DNA of 64,000 nt from Oscillospiraceae bacterium (GTDB lineage Bacteria; Bacillota; Clostridia; Oscillospirales; Ruminococcaceae): assembly GCA_017460955.1 (NCBI GenBank), contig JAFTZY010000002.1, positions 28,638-92,637 on the forward strand, read 5' to 3'. A program made the translations under genes and the position numbers. Below are positions 22,081 to 29,115 of this stretch, in pieces (the stretch's first letter is position 1; each line of letters begins with the position of its first letter). Under the pieces are notes generated by a model. That model saw only the letters and a list, made by a program, of their open reading frames with translations. It did not search any database and was not told the origin of the DNA.

Positions 22081-24480
22081 TCAATCTCTCAGCTCAGCGC
22101 CCATTTTGGTGAGGGCCTTGACCACGCGCTTCATGGCAGCATCGGCCTGCTCATTGGTGAGGGTCTCGTCCTGGGCACGCATGATGATGTTGTAGGCCAC
22201 GCTCTTCTTGCCCTCGGCGATCTGCTCACCGCGGTAGACGTCGAACAGCTCGATCTTTTCAAGATACCGGCCCACGGCCTCTGCGATCGCAGCTTCAAGC
22301 TCTGCCACCGGCACCTCCTCATCGCACACAAGGCTGATGTCACGGGTCATGGCCGGGAACTTCGGCAGGGGCTTGTAGGTGATCTCCTCGACAGCGGCGG
22401 CAAAGAGCGCCGGGATGTCGAATTTTCCGGCATAGGTCCGCACACCGATCCCGTAGGTCTTCTGCACATCCGGATGGATCTCACCGAAGAGACCGAGCGG
22501 TGTTTCGCCGCTGTAAACGGCGGCGCTGCGGCCGGGATGGAAGGCGCATTTCTCATCGTAGATGCACTTGTCATCGCACCGCGTATAGCGCACATCCGGC
22601 ACGCCCAGCTTCTCGAGCAGGACCTCGATCATCCCCTTGAGCGTGTAGAAATCGCAGTCCCCGTACAGGCCGACCGTCAGGCGGTGCGGCTCCTCCGGGA
22701 GGGTGTCCTCACCGGTGGGCAGGTACTCCTTGCCGATCTCGAAGAGCCATGCCCGCGGGTTGCGCTTGTTGTAATTGGACGAGAGGATCCCGAGCATCCC
22801 CGGCAGGGTGGTCGTCTGCATGATGCTCGTGTCCTCGCCGAGGGGATTGGTGATGGTCACGGTCCTGCGCAGTGCGGAATCCGCCGGCAGGCCGATCTTG
22901 TCAAGGACCTTCGGGGAGGTGAACGAGTAGGTGAGGATGCCGCTGCAGCCGACACCGGTCATGACCTGGGAGACCTTCCGCTCGAATTTCTGCTCCGGTG
23001 TGAGCTGGGCGCTTGCCACGCCGCGGATGACGGTCGAGGGGATGTTGTTGTACCCGTAGATGCGGGCGACCTCCTCGGCGATGTCGGCGGGACGCTCCAG
23101 ATCAATGCGGAAGGAGGGAGCGATGCACTCGCCGTTCTCGACCTTGATATCAAGGCGGGTGAGGTAATCCTTCATATCCTGCTCCGGGATCTGTGTGCCA
23201 AGGAAGCCGTTGATCCAGTCGGGATCGAAGGGGATGTGATTGGGCGCAGGGTTTGCATAATTGCAGTCGATGGTGGAGCCGACGGGCTCACCGGCGTCCA
23301 GCTCCTCGACGAGCTGGAGGGCACGGGCGAGGGTCACGGGCATGGAGGTCTCGTCAAGGCCCTTCTCATAGCGGGCGGACGCATCCGTGCGCATGCCGAG
23401 CGCCTTGGCGGTGCGGCGCACCTGCACGGGCTCGAAGTAGGCCGATTCAAAGACAACATCGACCGTATCGTCCATGATGCCGGAATACTCGCCGCCCATG
23501 ATGCCGGCCACGGCAATGGGCTTTTTCTCGTCGGCGATGATGAGCATGCTCTCGGAAAGCTGGCGCTCCACGCCGTCAAGGGTCGTGATGGACTCGCCCG
23601 CTCTTGCGTTTCTCACGCGGATCTTGCCGCCCTCGACAAAGCGCAGGTCAAAGGCATGCATGGGCTGGCCGTATTCGAGCATGACATAATTGGTGATGTC
23701 CACGAGGTTGTTGATGGGGCGCACACCGGATGCACGCAGGCGCTCCCGCATCCAGCGCGGGGAGGGGGCGATCTTGACATTGCGGACAAGACCTGCGGCA
23801 TAGCGGGTACACTTCTCGGTGTTCTCGATCTTCACATCGAGGGTCTTGGTGATGTCCTCATCCGAGCCGTGGAACTGCGGTGCCTGCACGGTGAGCGCTG
23901 TGCCGAAGGTGGCGGCAGCCTCCCTTGCAAGGCCGATGACGGACAGACAGTCCGGGCGGTTCGAGGTGATCTCGAACTCGACGGACACATCATCCACACC
24001 GAGCGCGGAGGCCGCATCCTGACCGGGGGTGCAGTCCTCCTTGACCACAAAGACCGCATCGGGGTCGGCGTAGGGGAAATCGTTCTGGGTAAGGCCCAGT
24101 GTTTCCAGACCGCAGAACATGCCACGGCTCTCCACGCCGCGCACCTTGGCGACCTTGATCGTCATGGACTGACCGCCCTCGGACACAGTCGTGCCGGGGG
24201 TGGCGACGGGAACGAGGTCCCCGGGCTGGACGTTTTTGGCATTGGTCACGATCTGCACGGGCGCCTCCCCTCCGAGATCGACCGAGCAGACAAAGAGCGC
24301 ATCGGCGTTCTCATGCGGGCGCTTTTCTAAGATCCTGCCGATCACAAAGCCCTCGAGGGACTTAGATTCCTCGGTGAAGCTCTCGACCTTCGAGCCGCTC
24401 ATGGTCATGGCGGCGCAGAATTCCTGCGGGGTGACATCCGGCTTGACATAATCGGCAAGCCATCTAAGGGACAGATTCAT
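22081..24480 (-). CDS. pheT: Phenylalanyl-tRNA synthetase beta subunit
   Basis: A 799-residue protein of full family length. Domains in order: N-terminal region with M-N-L-S-L-R-W-L; the tRNA-binding EMAP/OB domain (V-I-G-R-I-L-E-K-R-P-H-E-N-A-D, G-M-F-C-G-L-E); B3/4 editing domain (I-T-S-N-R-P-D-C-L-S-V-I-G-L-A-R-E); B5 (A-D-I-A-E-E-V-A-R-I-Y-G-Y-N-N-I); the catalytic-like core (N-P-L-G-E-D-T-S-I-M-Q-T); and the C-terminal anticodon-binding FDX-ACB domain (P-A-M-T-R-D-I-S-L-V, E-L-F-D-V-Y-R-G). It is last in the pheS-membrane protein-pheT operon. An extra gene separates it from pheS. Confidence 0.97.
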   Translation of the reverse strand: MNLSLRWLADYVKPDVTPQEFCAAMTMSGSKVESFTEESKSLEGFVIGRILEKRPHENADALFVCSVDLGGEAPVQIVTNAKNVQPGDLVPVATPGTTVSEGGQSMTIKVAKVRGVESRGMFCGLETLGLTQNDFPYADPDAVFVVKEDCTPGQDAASALGVDDVSVEFEITSNRPDCLSVIGLAREAAATFGTALTVQAPQFHGSDEDITKTLDVKIENTEKCTRYAAGLVRNVKIAPSPRWMRERLRASGVRPINNLVDITNYVMLEYGQPMHAFDLRFVEGGKIRVRNARAGESITTLDGVERQLSESMLIIADEKKPIAVAGIMGGEYSGIMDDTVDVVFESAYFEPVQVRRTAKALGMRTDASARYEKGLDETSMPVTLARALQLVEELDAGEPVGSTIDCNYANPAPNHIPFDPDWINGFLGTQIPEQDMKDYLTRLDIKVENGECIAPSFRIDLERPADIAEEVARIYGYNNIPSTVIRGVASAQLTPEQKFERKVSQVMTGVGCSGILTYSFTSPKVLDKIGLPADSALRRTVTITNPLGEDTSIMQTTTLPGMLGILSSNYNKRNPRAWLFEIGKEYLPTGEDTLPEEPHRLTVGLYGDCDFYTLKGMIEVLLEKLGVPDVRYTRCDDKCIYDEKCAFHPGRSAAVYSGETPLGLFGEIHPDVQKTYGIGVRTYAGKFDIPALFAAAVEEITYKPLPKFPAMTRDISLVCDEEVPVAELEAAIAEAVGRYLEKIELFDVYRGEQIAEGKKSVAYNIIMRAQDETLTNEQADAAMKRVVKALTKMGAELRD

Positions 24481-24538
24481 AGGTGATTACCTCCGTTATC
24501 ATTCATCAGATTCTTACAAAAAATAGCTTGGACGCACA

Positions 24539-25156
24539 TCAGTACTGTGTTCCGGCGGGCGCACTCCGGGTGCGCTCGGGTCCTTGGTCCCCGAAGCCGT
24601 GCCGGTGCATCTCCTCAAGAAAGCTGTCGAGCTCCTTGAGATAGGTGCGCCACTGGCGGACATTCACCTTCTCCATAAAGCCGTCCGCCTCGGAGATCTC
24701 CACCCAGACGCTGTCGGGGATACCGTTGGTGGAATGCCGCATGGTCTTCCAGAAGGCAATGTCCTCATAGCGCAGGAGGATGCCTTTGGAAGGGATATAG
24801 AGAAACTGCTCAAGGAGCACAAAGGTCTTGTAGGATACGGGTGTGCGTGCAAGCTCCTCGCAGACGGCTGCAAGGCCGCTCTCGCCAAGGGCAGAGAGAC
24901 GCTCCTGACGCTTCTGGCGCTTCCATGCCTCATACCGGAGCGTTTTGCGCTGGCCCCAGATAATGCCCGCAAAAATGCCGATCGTCACCAGTGCCAGGAT
25001 CACGCCCACAAGGGAATTGCCCTCCTCGGCGGCAAAGACCATCGCCGACAGGATCACCACGAGCGTGACGAGCATGAGGGACACACACACGATGCAGGTC
25101 CACACCGTCCCGCCGTAACGGGGGGACAGCTTTTTATACAGCCTCTCGGGTGTCAT
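24539..25156 (-). CDS. Hypothetical membrane protein inserted between pheS and pheT
   Basis: A 205-residue protein with two adjacent hydrophobic helices (about 19-42 and 47-67), a basic charged segment (R-K-T-L-R-Y-E-A-W-K-R-Q-K-R-Q-E-R), and a soluble C-terminal region (S-K-G-I-L-L-R-Y-E-D-I-A-F-W-K) reminiscent of PH-like/YcxB-type domains of small membrane proteins. The ATG overlaps the pheS stop by 4 bp, so it is translated with pheS under the T-box. Its occurrence between the two synthetase subunit genes is odd; function unknown. Confidence 0.8.
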   Translation of the reverse strand: MTPERLYKKLSPRYGGTVWTCIVCVSLMLVTLVVILSAMVFAAEEGNSLVGVILALVTIGIFAGIIWGQRKTLRYEAWKRQKRQERLSALGESGLAAVCEELARTPVSYKTFVLLEQFLYIPSKGILLRYEDIAFWKTMRHSTNGIPDSVWVEISEADGFMEKVNVRQWRTYLKELDSFLEEMHRHGFGDQGPERTRSAPAGTQY

Positions 25157-26175
25157 CTGTACTGTTCAAGGAAGCGCATGTCATTCTCAAAGAGCAGGCG
25201 CATATCGCTGATCTGATACCTTCTCATGACAATGCGCTCAAGGCCCAGACCGAAGGCAAAGCCGGAGTACACACTCGAATCGATGCCGCAGCCCTCGAGC
25301 ACCTTCGGATGCACCATACCGGCGCCGAGCAGCTCGATATAGCCCTCGTTCTTGCACATGCGGCAGCCCTTGCCGTGGCAGGCAAAGCACATCACATCCA
25401 CCTCGGCGGAGGGCTCTGTGAACGGGAAGTGGTGCGGGCGCAGACGGATCTTGCAGTCCTCGCCGTACAGCCGCTGCATCAGCAGCTCGAGCGTGCCCTT
25501 GAGATCGGCCATTGTAATGCCCTTGTCCACCACCAGTCCCTCGATCTGGTGGAACAGCGGGGAATGCGTGGCATCCACGGCATCCGAACGGTACACACGC
25601 CCCGGGGAGATGACGCGGATGGGGGGCTTCTGGTGCTCCATCACATGCACCTGCACGGAGGAGGTCTGTGTGCGCAGGAGGATCTTGTCGGTGATATAGA
25701 AGGTATCCTGCGTATCACGGGCCGGGTGATCGGGCGGCAGATTGAGCGCCTCGAAATTGTAGTAGTCATACTCGACCTCCGGACCGTCGGCCACGGAAAA
25801 GCCCATGCCCAGGAAGATCTCGCGGACCTCGTCCTCCACGATCTGCAGGGGGTGGAGCCGTCCCATGGGGGGCTTTTTGCCGGGGGCCGTCACGTCCAGG
25901 GATTCGGCCTGGATGCGGGCATTCTGTGCTGCCTGCCGCAGGATCTCGGTCCGCTCGGTGAGCATGTCCTCGAGCGTGGAGCGCACCTGGTTTGCCATCT
26001 GGCCCATGACGGGGCGCTCCTCGGCGGAGAGCTTGCCCATCTGCTTTAAAATGGCGGTCAGCTCGCCCTTCTTGCCCAGGAGCTTGACGCGAAGATCATC
26101 GAGTGAGCGAAGATCGGCAGCGGAGGAAATGGCAGCCTGTGCCCTCTCCTCAATGGCTTTGAGTTGTTCTTTCAT
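25153..26175 (-). CDS. pheS: Phenylalanyl-tRNA synthetase alpha subunit
   Basis: A 340-residue class II synthetase subunit. It has an N-terminal coiled coil (about 1-85), then motif 1 near M-G-F-S-V-A-D-G-P-E-V-E, H-P-A-R-D-T-Q-D-T-F-Y, motif 2 (P-G-R-V-Y-R-S-D-A-V-D-A-T-H-S-P-L-F-H-Q-I-E-G), E-V-D-V-M-C-F-A-C-H-G-K-G-C-R-x-C-K, and motif 3 (G-F-A-F-G-L-G-L-E-R-I-V-M-R-R-Y). The Cys-x2-Cys-x4-Cys-x2-Cys set in the middle is a zinc-knuckle-like insertion found in some bacterial PheS. First gene after a T-box leader. Confidence 0.97.
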   Translation of the reverse strand: MKEQLKAIEERAQAAISSAADLRSLDDLRVKLLGKKGELTAILKQMGKLSAEERPVMGQMANQVRSTLEDMLTERTEILRQAAQNARIQAESLDVTAPGKKPPMGRLHPLQIVEDEVREIFLGMGFSVADGPEVEYDYYNFEALNLPPDHPARDTQDTFYITDKILLRTQTSSVQVHVMEHQKPPIRVISPGRVYRSDAVDATHSPLFHQIEGLVVDKGITMADLKGTLELLMQRLYGEDCKIRLRPHHFPFTEPSAEVDVMCFACHGKGCRMCKNEGYIELLGAGMVHPKVLEGCGIDSSVYSGFAFGLGLERIVMRRYQISDMRLLFENDMRFLEQYR

Positions 26176-26189
26176 ATTCTCACCTCATA

Positions 26190-26466
26190 AAAGTTTTTGC
26201 AGGGATTTTACCAATATGAATGCAAAAAGCGGCCCATCCCCAAAGGGACAAGCCGCACTTGTTCTACCACCCATTGGCCGGGAGCCAGCACTCCCTTTGT
26301 CCTTAATGCGGACACCACATCGCCGCTTACAACCCCTTGCAGGCTTCGGCAGCGCCACTCGTGAGGGAACCTCGCAGCGGCACCCGGACAATGCGCTTCC
26401 ACCAAATGCGCATCTCTCTGGGAACGGGCTCATTGCCCTGCGATCTTCTCAGTCAGCGTGTTATCT
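26190..26466 (-). ncRNA. T-box leader, phenylalanine type
   Basis: On the minus strand the leader opens with AGAGAGA. It forms a stem I in which CGCAG pairs with CTGCG just before AGG-TTC-CC; TTC (26367-26369) is the Phe codon and the proposed specifier. Downstream is a T-box sequence GGGTGGTA (26265-26272), then GCGGC...GGCCGC followed by TTTTT (26223-26256), the intrinsic terminator. Uncharged tRNA-Phe would stabilise the antiterminator and allow pheS-pheT expression. The T-box core departs slightly from the usual GGGTGGTACCGCG. Confidence 0.88.
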
Positions 26467-26472
26467 CTCTTT

Positions 26473-26501
26473 ATCATAGCACATTTTTCCGGAAAAAGCA
26501 A
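26473..26501 (-). promoter_or_regulatory. SigA-type promoter of the pheS operon
   Basis: TTGCTT (26496-26501), 17 bp, TATGAT (26473-26478), just upstream of the T-box leader. Confidence 0.75.
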
Positions 26502-26553
26502 GGGGTAGGAAGAAATTTTTTGCAGCTTGCCAAAAATTTCTGTTCCTGCCCCT
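26502..26553 (-). terminator. Terminator of iscS-iscU
   Basis: A long imperfect stem, with GGGG-AGGAA-GAAATTTTT paired across a 10-nt loop, ends beside TTGCTTTTT, which doubles as the -35 of the pheS promoter. Confidence 0.65.
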
Positions 26554-26563
26554 ATCAAAGACC

Positions 26564-26992
26564 TTAATCCAGATGGCACTCCTCGCACTCCGGCACCTTC
26601 CCGACAATGGGCTCGGGGTCGATGCCCTGGCGCTGATAATAATCCGTCAGTGCGGCCTTGATGGCCTGCTCGGCCAGCACCGAGCAATGCACCTTCACCG
26701 GCGGGAGCCCGTCGAGGGCCTCCATCACGGCCTTGTTCGTCAGACCCAGTGCCTCATTGATCGTTCTGCCCTTGATGAGCTCGGTGGCCATGGAGGAGGT
26801 GGCGACGGCCGCACCGCAGCCGAAGGTCTTGAACTTCACGTCCGTGATCGTGTCCCCCTCGATCTTCAGGTACATCTTCATGATGTCCCCGCACTTGGCA
26901 TTGCCGACCTCGCCGATGCCGCTGGCATCCTCGATCTCGCCCACATTTCTCGGATTCATAAAATGATCCATGACCTTTTCACTGTAATTCAT
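26564..26992 (-). CDS. iscU: Iron-sulfur cluster scaffold protein, IscU/NifU N-terminal type
   Basis: A 142-residue scaffold. Y-S-E-K-V-M-D-H-F-M-N-P-R-N-V-G is the family start. The three cluster cysteines are in G-N-A-K-C-G-D, T-F-G-C-G-A-A-V-A-T-S-S and V-H-C-S-V-L-A-E, with the Asp after the first Cys that regulates cluster transfer. The C-terminus adds P-E-C-E-E-C-H, an extra Cys pair seen in clostridial NifU-like proteins. It lies 12 nt after iscS; sulfur comes from that desulfurase. Confidence 0.95.
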   Translation of the reverse strand: MNYSEKVMDHFMNPRNVGEIEDASGIGEVGNAKCGDIMKMYLKIEGDTITDVKFKTFGCGAAVATSSMATELIKGRTINEALGLTNKAVMEALDGLPPVKVHCSVLAEQAIKAALTDYYQRQGIDPEPIVGKVPECEECHLD

Positions 26993-27004
26993 ATAGCATC
27001 CCTC

Positions 27005-28198
27005 CTAAACGAGTCTTTTCCCTTCCTTGCAGATGGTCTCCCACATGGGTGACATGCCGCGCAGCCTGTCCACGACCTTCGGGATCGTATCGAGGATGTA
27101 GTCCACATCCTCCTGTGTCAGATCCCTGTCAAAGCTCAGCCGCAGCGACCCGTGTGCGACCTCATGGATGAGTCCGAGTGACAGCAGCACATGGGACGGG
27201 TCAAGTGAGCCCGAGGTGCATGCCGAGCCGGACGAGGCCCGGATCCCGAAGCCGTCGAGCAGCAAAAGCAGGCTCTCGCCCTCCACACCGACGATGGAGA
27301 TGTTCACATTCCCGCACAGTCTTGCTTCCCGCGACCCGTTGAGCCGGGTCTGGTCGATCTTCAGGATCCCGTCGATGAGCTGATCGCGCAGCGGTGTGAG
27401 GTAAGCGATCTTCCCCTCGATGTCCTGTGTGGCGATCTCAAGGGCCCTGGCAAGTCCGATGATGCCCGGCACGTTCTCCGTTCCCGCACGGCGTCCTGCC
27501 TCCTGGCCGCCGCCGTGGATGAGGTTCGGGATGCGCACGCCCTTGCGGATGTACAGTGCTCCGACGCCCTTGGGGGCATGGAACTTATGCCCGGACAGCG
27601 AGAGCATGTCGATGTTCTGTGCCTTCACGTCGATCGGGACATTCCCGACGGCCTGCACGGCATCGGTATGGAACCACACGCCGCGCTCCCGGCAGATCTG
27701 ACCGATCTCGGCGATGGGCTGGATGGTACCGATCTCGTTGTTGGCATACATGACGGTCACGAGTGCGGTATCCTCACGGATGGCATCGGCGACCTGCTGC
27801 GCGGTGACAAGCCCCTCCGGAGATACCGGGAGGTAGGTCACCTCAAAGCCGTGCTTTTCGAGGAACTCGCAGGTATGCAGCACGGCATGGTGCTCGAACA
27901 CGGTGGTGATGATGTGGCGCTTGCCCTTGGCGGCGAGTGCATCCGCTGCGCCCTTGATGGCCCAGTTATCGGACTCCGAGCCGCCCGCCGTGAAGAAGAT
28001 CTCCGACGGCTGCGCCCCGAGGCATGCAGCGACCCTGGCTCTGGCGTCCATCACAGCGCGTTCGTTCTCGCGCCCGAGTGCATAGATGCTCGACGGATTG
28101 CCGTAATTTGTCTGGAAATACGGCAGCATTGCCGCAAGCACTTCATCGGATACTGCCGTTGTGGCGGCATGATCCGCATAGATCTGTCTTGTTTCCAT
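27005..28198 (-). CDS. iscS: Cysteine desulfurase (IscS/NifS)
   Basis: A 397-residue PLP enzyme. I-Y-A-D-H-A-A-T-T is the N-terminal motif, T-A-G-G-S-E-S-D-N follows, the PLP lysine is in [14 protein letters not shown], and the persulfide-forming Cys is in [11 protein letters not shown]. It releases sulfur from cysteine for the Fe-S scaffold IscU, encoded next in the same transcript. It matches the clostridial NifS-NifU gene pair. Confidence 0.96.
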   Translation of the reverse strand: METRQIYADHAATTAVSDEVLAAMLPYFQTNYGNPSSIYALGRENERAVMDARARVAACLGAQPSEIFFTAGGSESDNWAIKGAADALAAKGKRHIITTVFEHHAVLHTCEFLEKHGFEVTYLPVSPEGLVTAQQVADAIREDTALVTVMYANNEIGTIQPIAEIGQICRERGVWFHTDAVQAVGNVPIDVKAQNIDMLSLSGHKFHAPKGVGALYIRKGVRIPNLIHGGGQEAGRRAGTENVPGIIGLARALEIATQDIEGKIAYLTPLRDQLIDGILKIDQTRLNGSREARLCGNVNISIVGVEGESLLLLLDGFGIRASSGSACTSGSLDPSHVLLSLGLIHEVAHGSLRLSFDRDLTQEDVDYILDTIPKVVDRLRGMSPMWETICKEGKRLV

Positions 28199-28249
28199 AG
28201 CTCTGATCCTTCCCTTCTATTTATGGATCCGCTGTTTTTGCGTATGTAT

Positions 28250-28297
28250 ATTATACCATATCGATAGGAATTATACAAATACGTTAGATAGGCTAAC
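28250..28297 (-). promoter_or_regulatory. iscS-iscU promoter with palindromic site
   Basis: TTGTAT (28273-28278), 17 bp, TATAAT (28250-28255). Just upstream of the -35 is a perfect inverted repeat GTTAG-N5-CTAAC (28283-28297). The spacer contains CCTAT and ATGGTATAAT, echoing the Rrf2 gene promoter. Binding by the IscR-like protein is a reasonable guess. Confidence 0.6.
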
Positions 28298-28329
28298 ATT
28301 TTGAGGGGGAGCGGGGATTGTGAAGCTTG

Positions 28330-29012
28330 GGGCTGTTGGGGGGCCTGCGGCTTTTAGAGGTTAGAGGTTAGAGGTGAGAGGTGAGAGGTGAGAGGTAAGA
28401 AGTTAGATACTTAGACTTGATAGACCTCTCGTGGGGGCCTTCGGCCCCCGGAGAGGTTTCGTGTGGAGGGGAGGACCCCTGCACCCCCGACCAGAGGGGC
28501 GCTCGCCCGCCCCTCTGGACTCTGGGGCGGCAGAGGGCTGCGCCCTCTGCACTCCTGCAAAGCAAGGGGCTGTGCCCCCTGCACCCCCTGTGGAGACTTG
28601 CAGGGTACCCTGTCTGGCGGCTAACCGCCGCCAGGTTGTGATGGGCGTTCGGTGCGTTCGGTGCATTCTCGGACAAGCGCATTTCGGGTGTGAAGCAGCT
28701 TAATGCTTACCCAGGAATTCCCGTGCATACGCACCTTGTTCGCCTGGCACTGCGACAACAATCTAAGAATGCATTTCTCCGGAGAACGCGCTTAGGTTTT
28801 AGTAAGCCGGGGTATTCGGTCGAAAGGTTAGCGATCACCGAAGTACTGTCTCCCCCTACTCGCTTAAAAGCAGGTGCAGGGCTGCAGGCCCTGCTGCCCG
28901 GAGTCCAGAGGGGGTGGCAAGACCCCCTCTGGCGGGGGTGAAGGTAAATTTACAAATCAAGAGAAACCAGCAGGGGGCGGAGCCCCCACCCAGACCCCTT
29001 CAGATCTCAAAA
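28330..29012 (+). repeat. Repeat family A, copy 1
   Basis: Fills most of the gene-free stretch 28199-29115. It has a heptamer array (28355-28408), the terminal motif TTAGACTTGATAGACC (28411-28426), hairpins GGGGGCC-TTC-GGCCCCC, a CCAGAGGGGCG/CGCCCCTCTGG stem, GCAGAGGGC/GCCCTCTGC and CTGGCGG...CCGCCAG, a core with GCATACGCACCTTGTTCGCC, and a CCAGAGGGGGT/ACCCCCTCTGG hairpin. Its right end is degenerate. Short reading frames inside are not convincing genes. Confidence 0.75.
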
Positions 29013-29038
29013 ATCCCTCTGCACCCCCGGTTTCCTTC

Positions 29039-29067
29039 TTGACATTTCCCCTCCGATATGGTATGAT
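29039..29067 (+). promoter_or_regulatory. SigA promoter of the GH9 gene
   Basis: TTGACA (29039-29044), 17 bp, TATGAT (29062-29067), about 50 bp before the start codon. Confidence 0.87.
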
Positions 29068-29115
29068 AAAAGCAGCTTTTTGTGCGTAACACAGCCATAG
29101 AAAAGGAGGATCCCT

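Noticed and set aside
22474..24330. 618-codon plus-strand open frame opposite pheT
   Set aside because: Shadow of a fully conserved pheT; no RBS, signal or family features.
28417..28703. Short open frames inside family A repeats (also at 42.9-43.2, 46.5-46.9 and 59.5-60.1 kb)
   Set aside because: They arise from GC-rich hairpins, occur in several frames and both strands, lack RBSs, and are broken differently in each copy.
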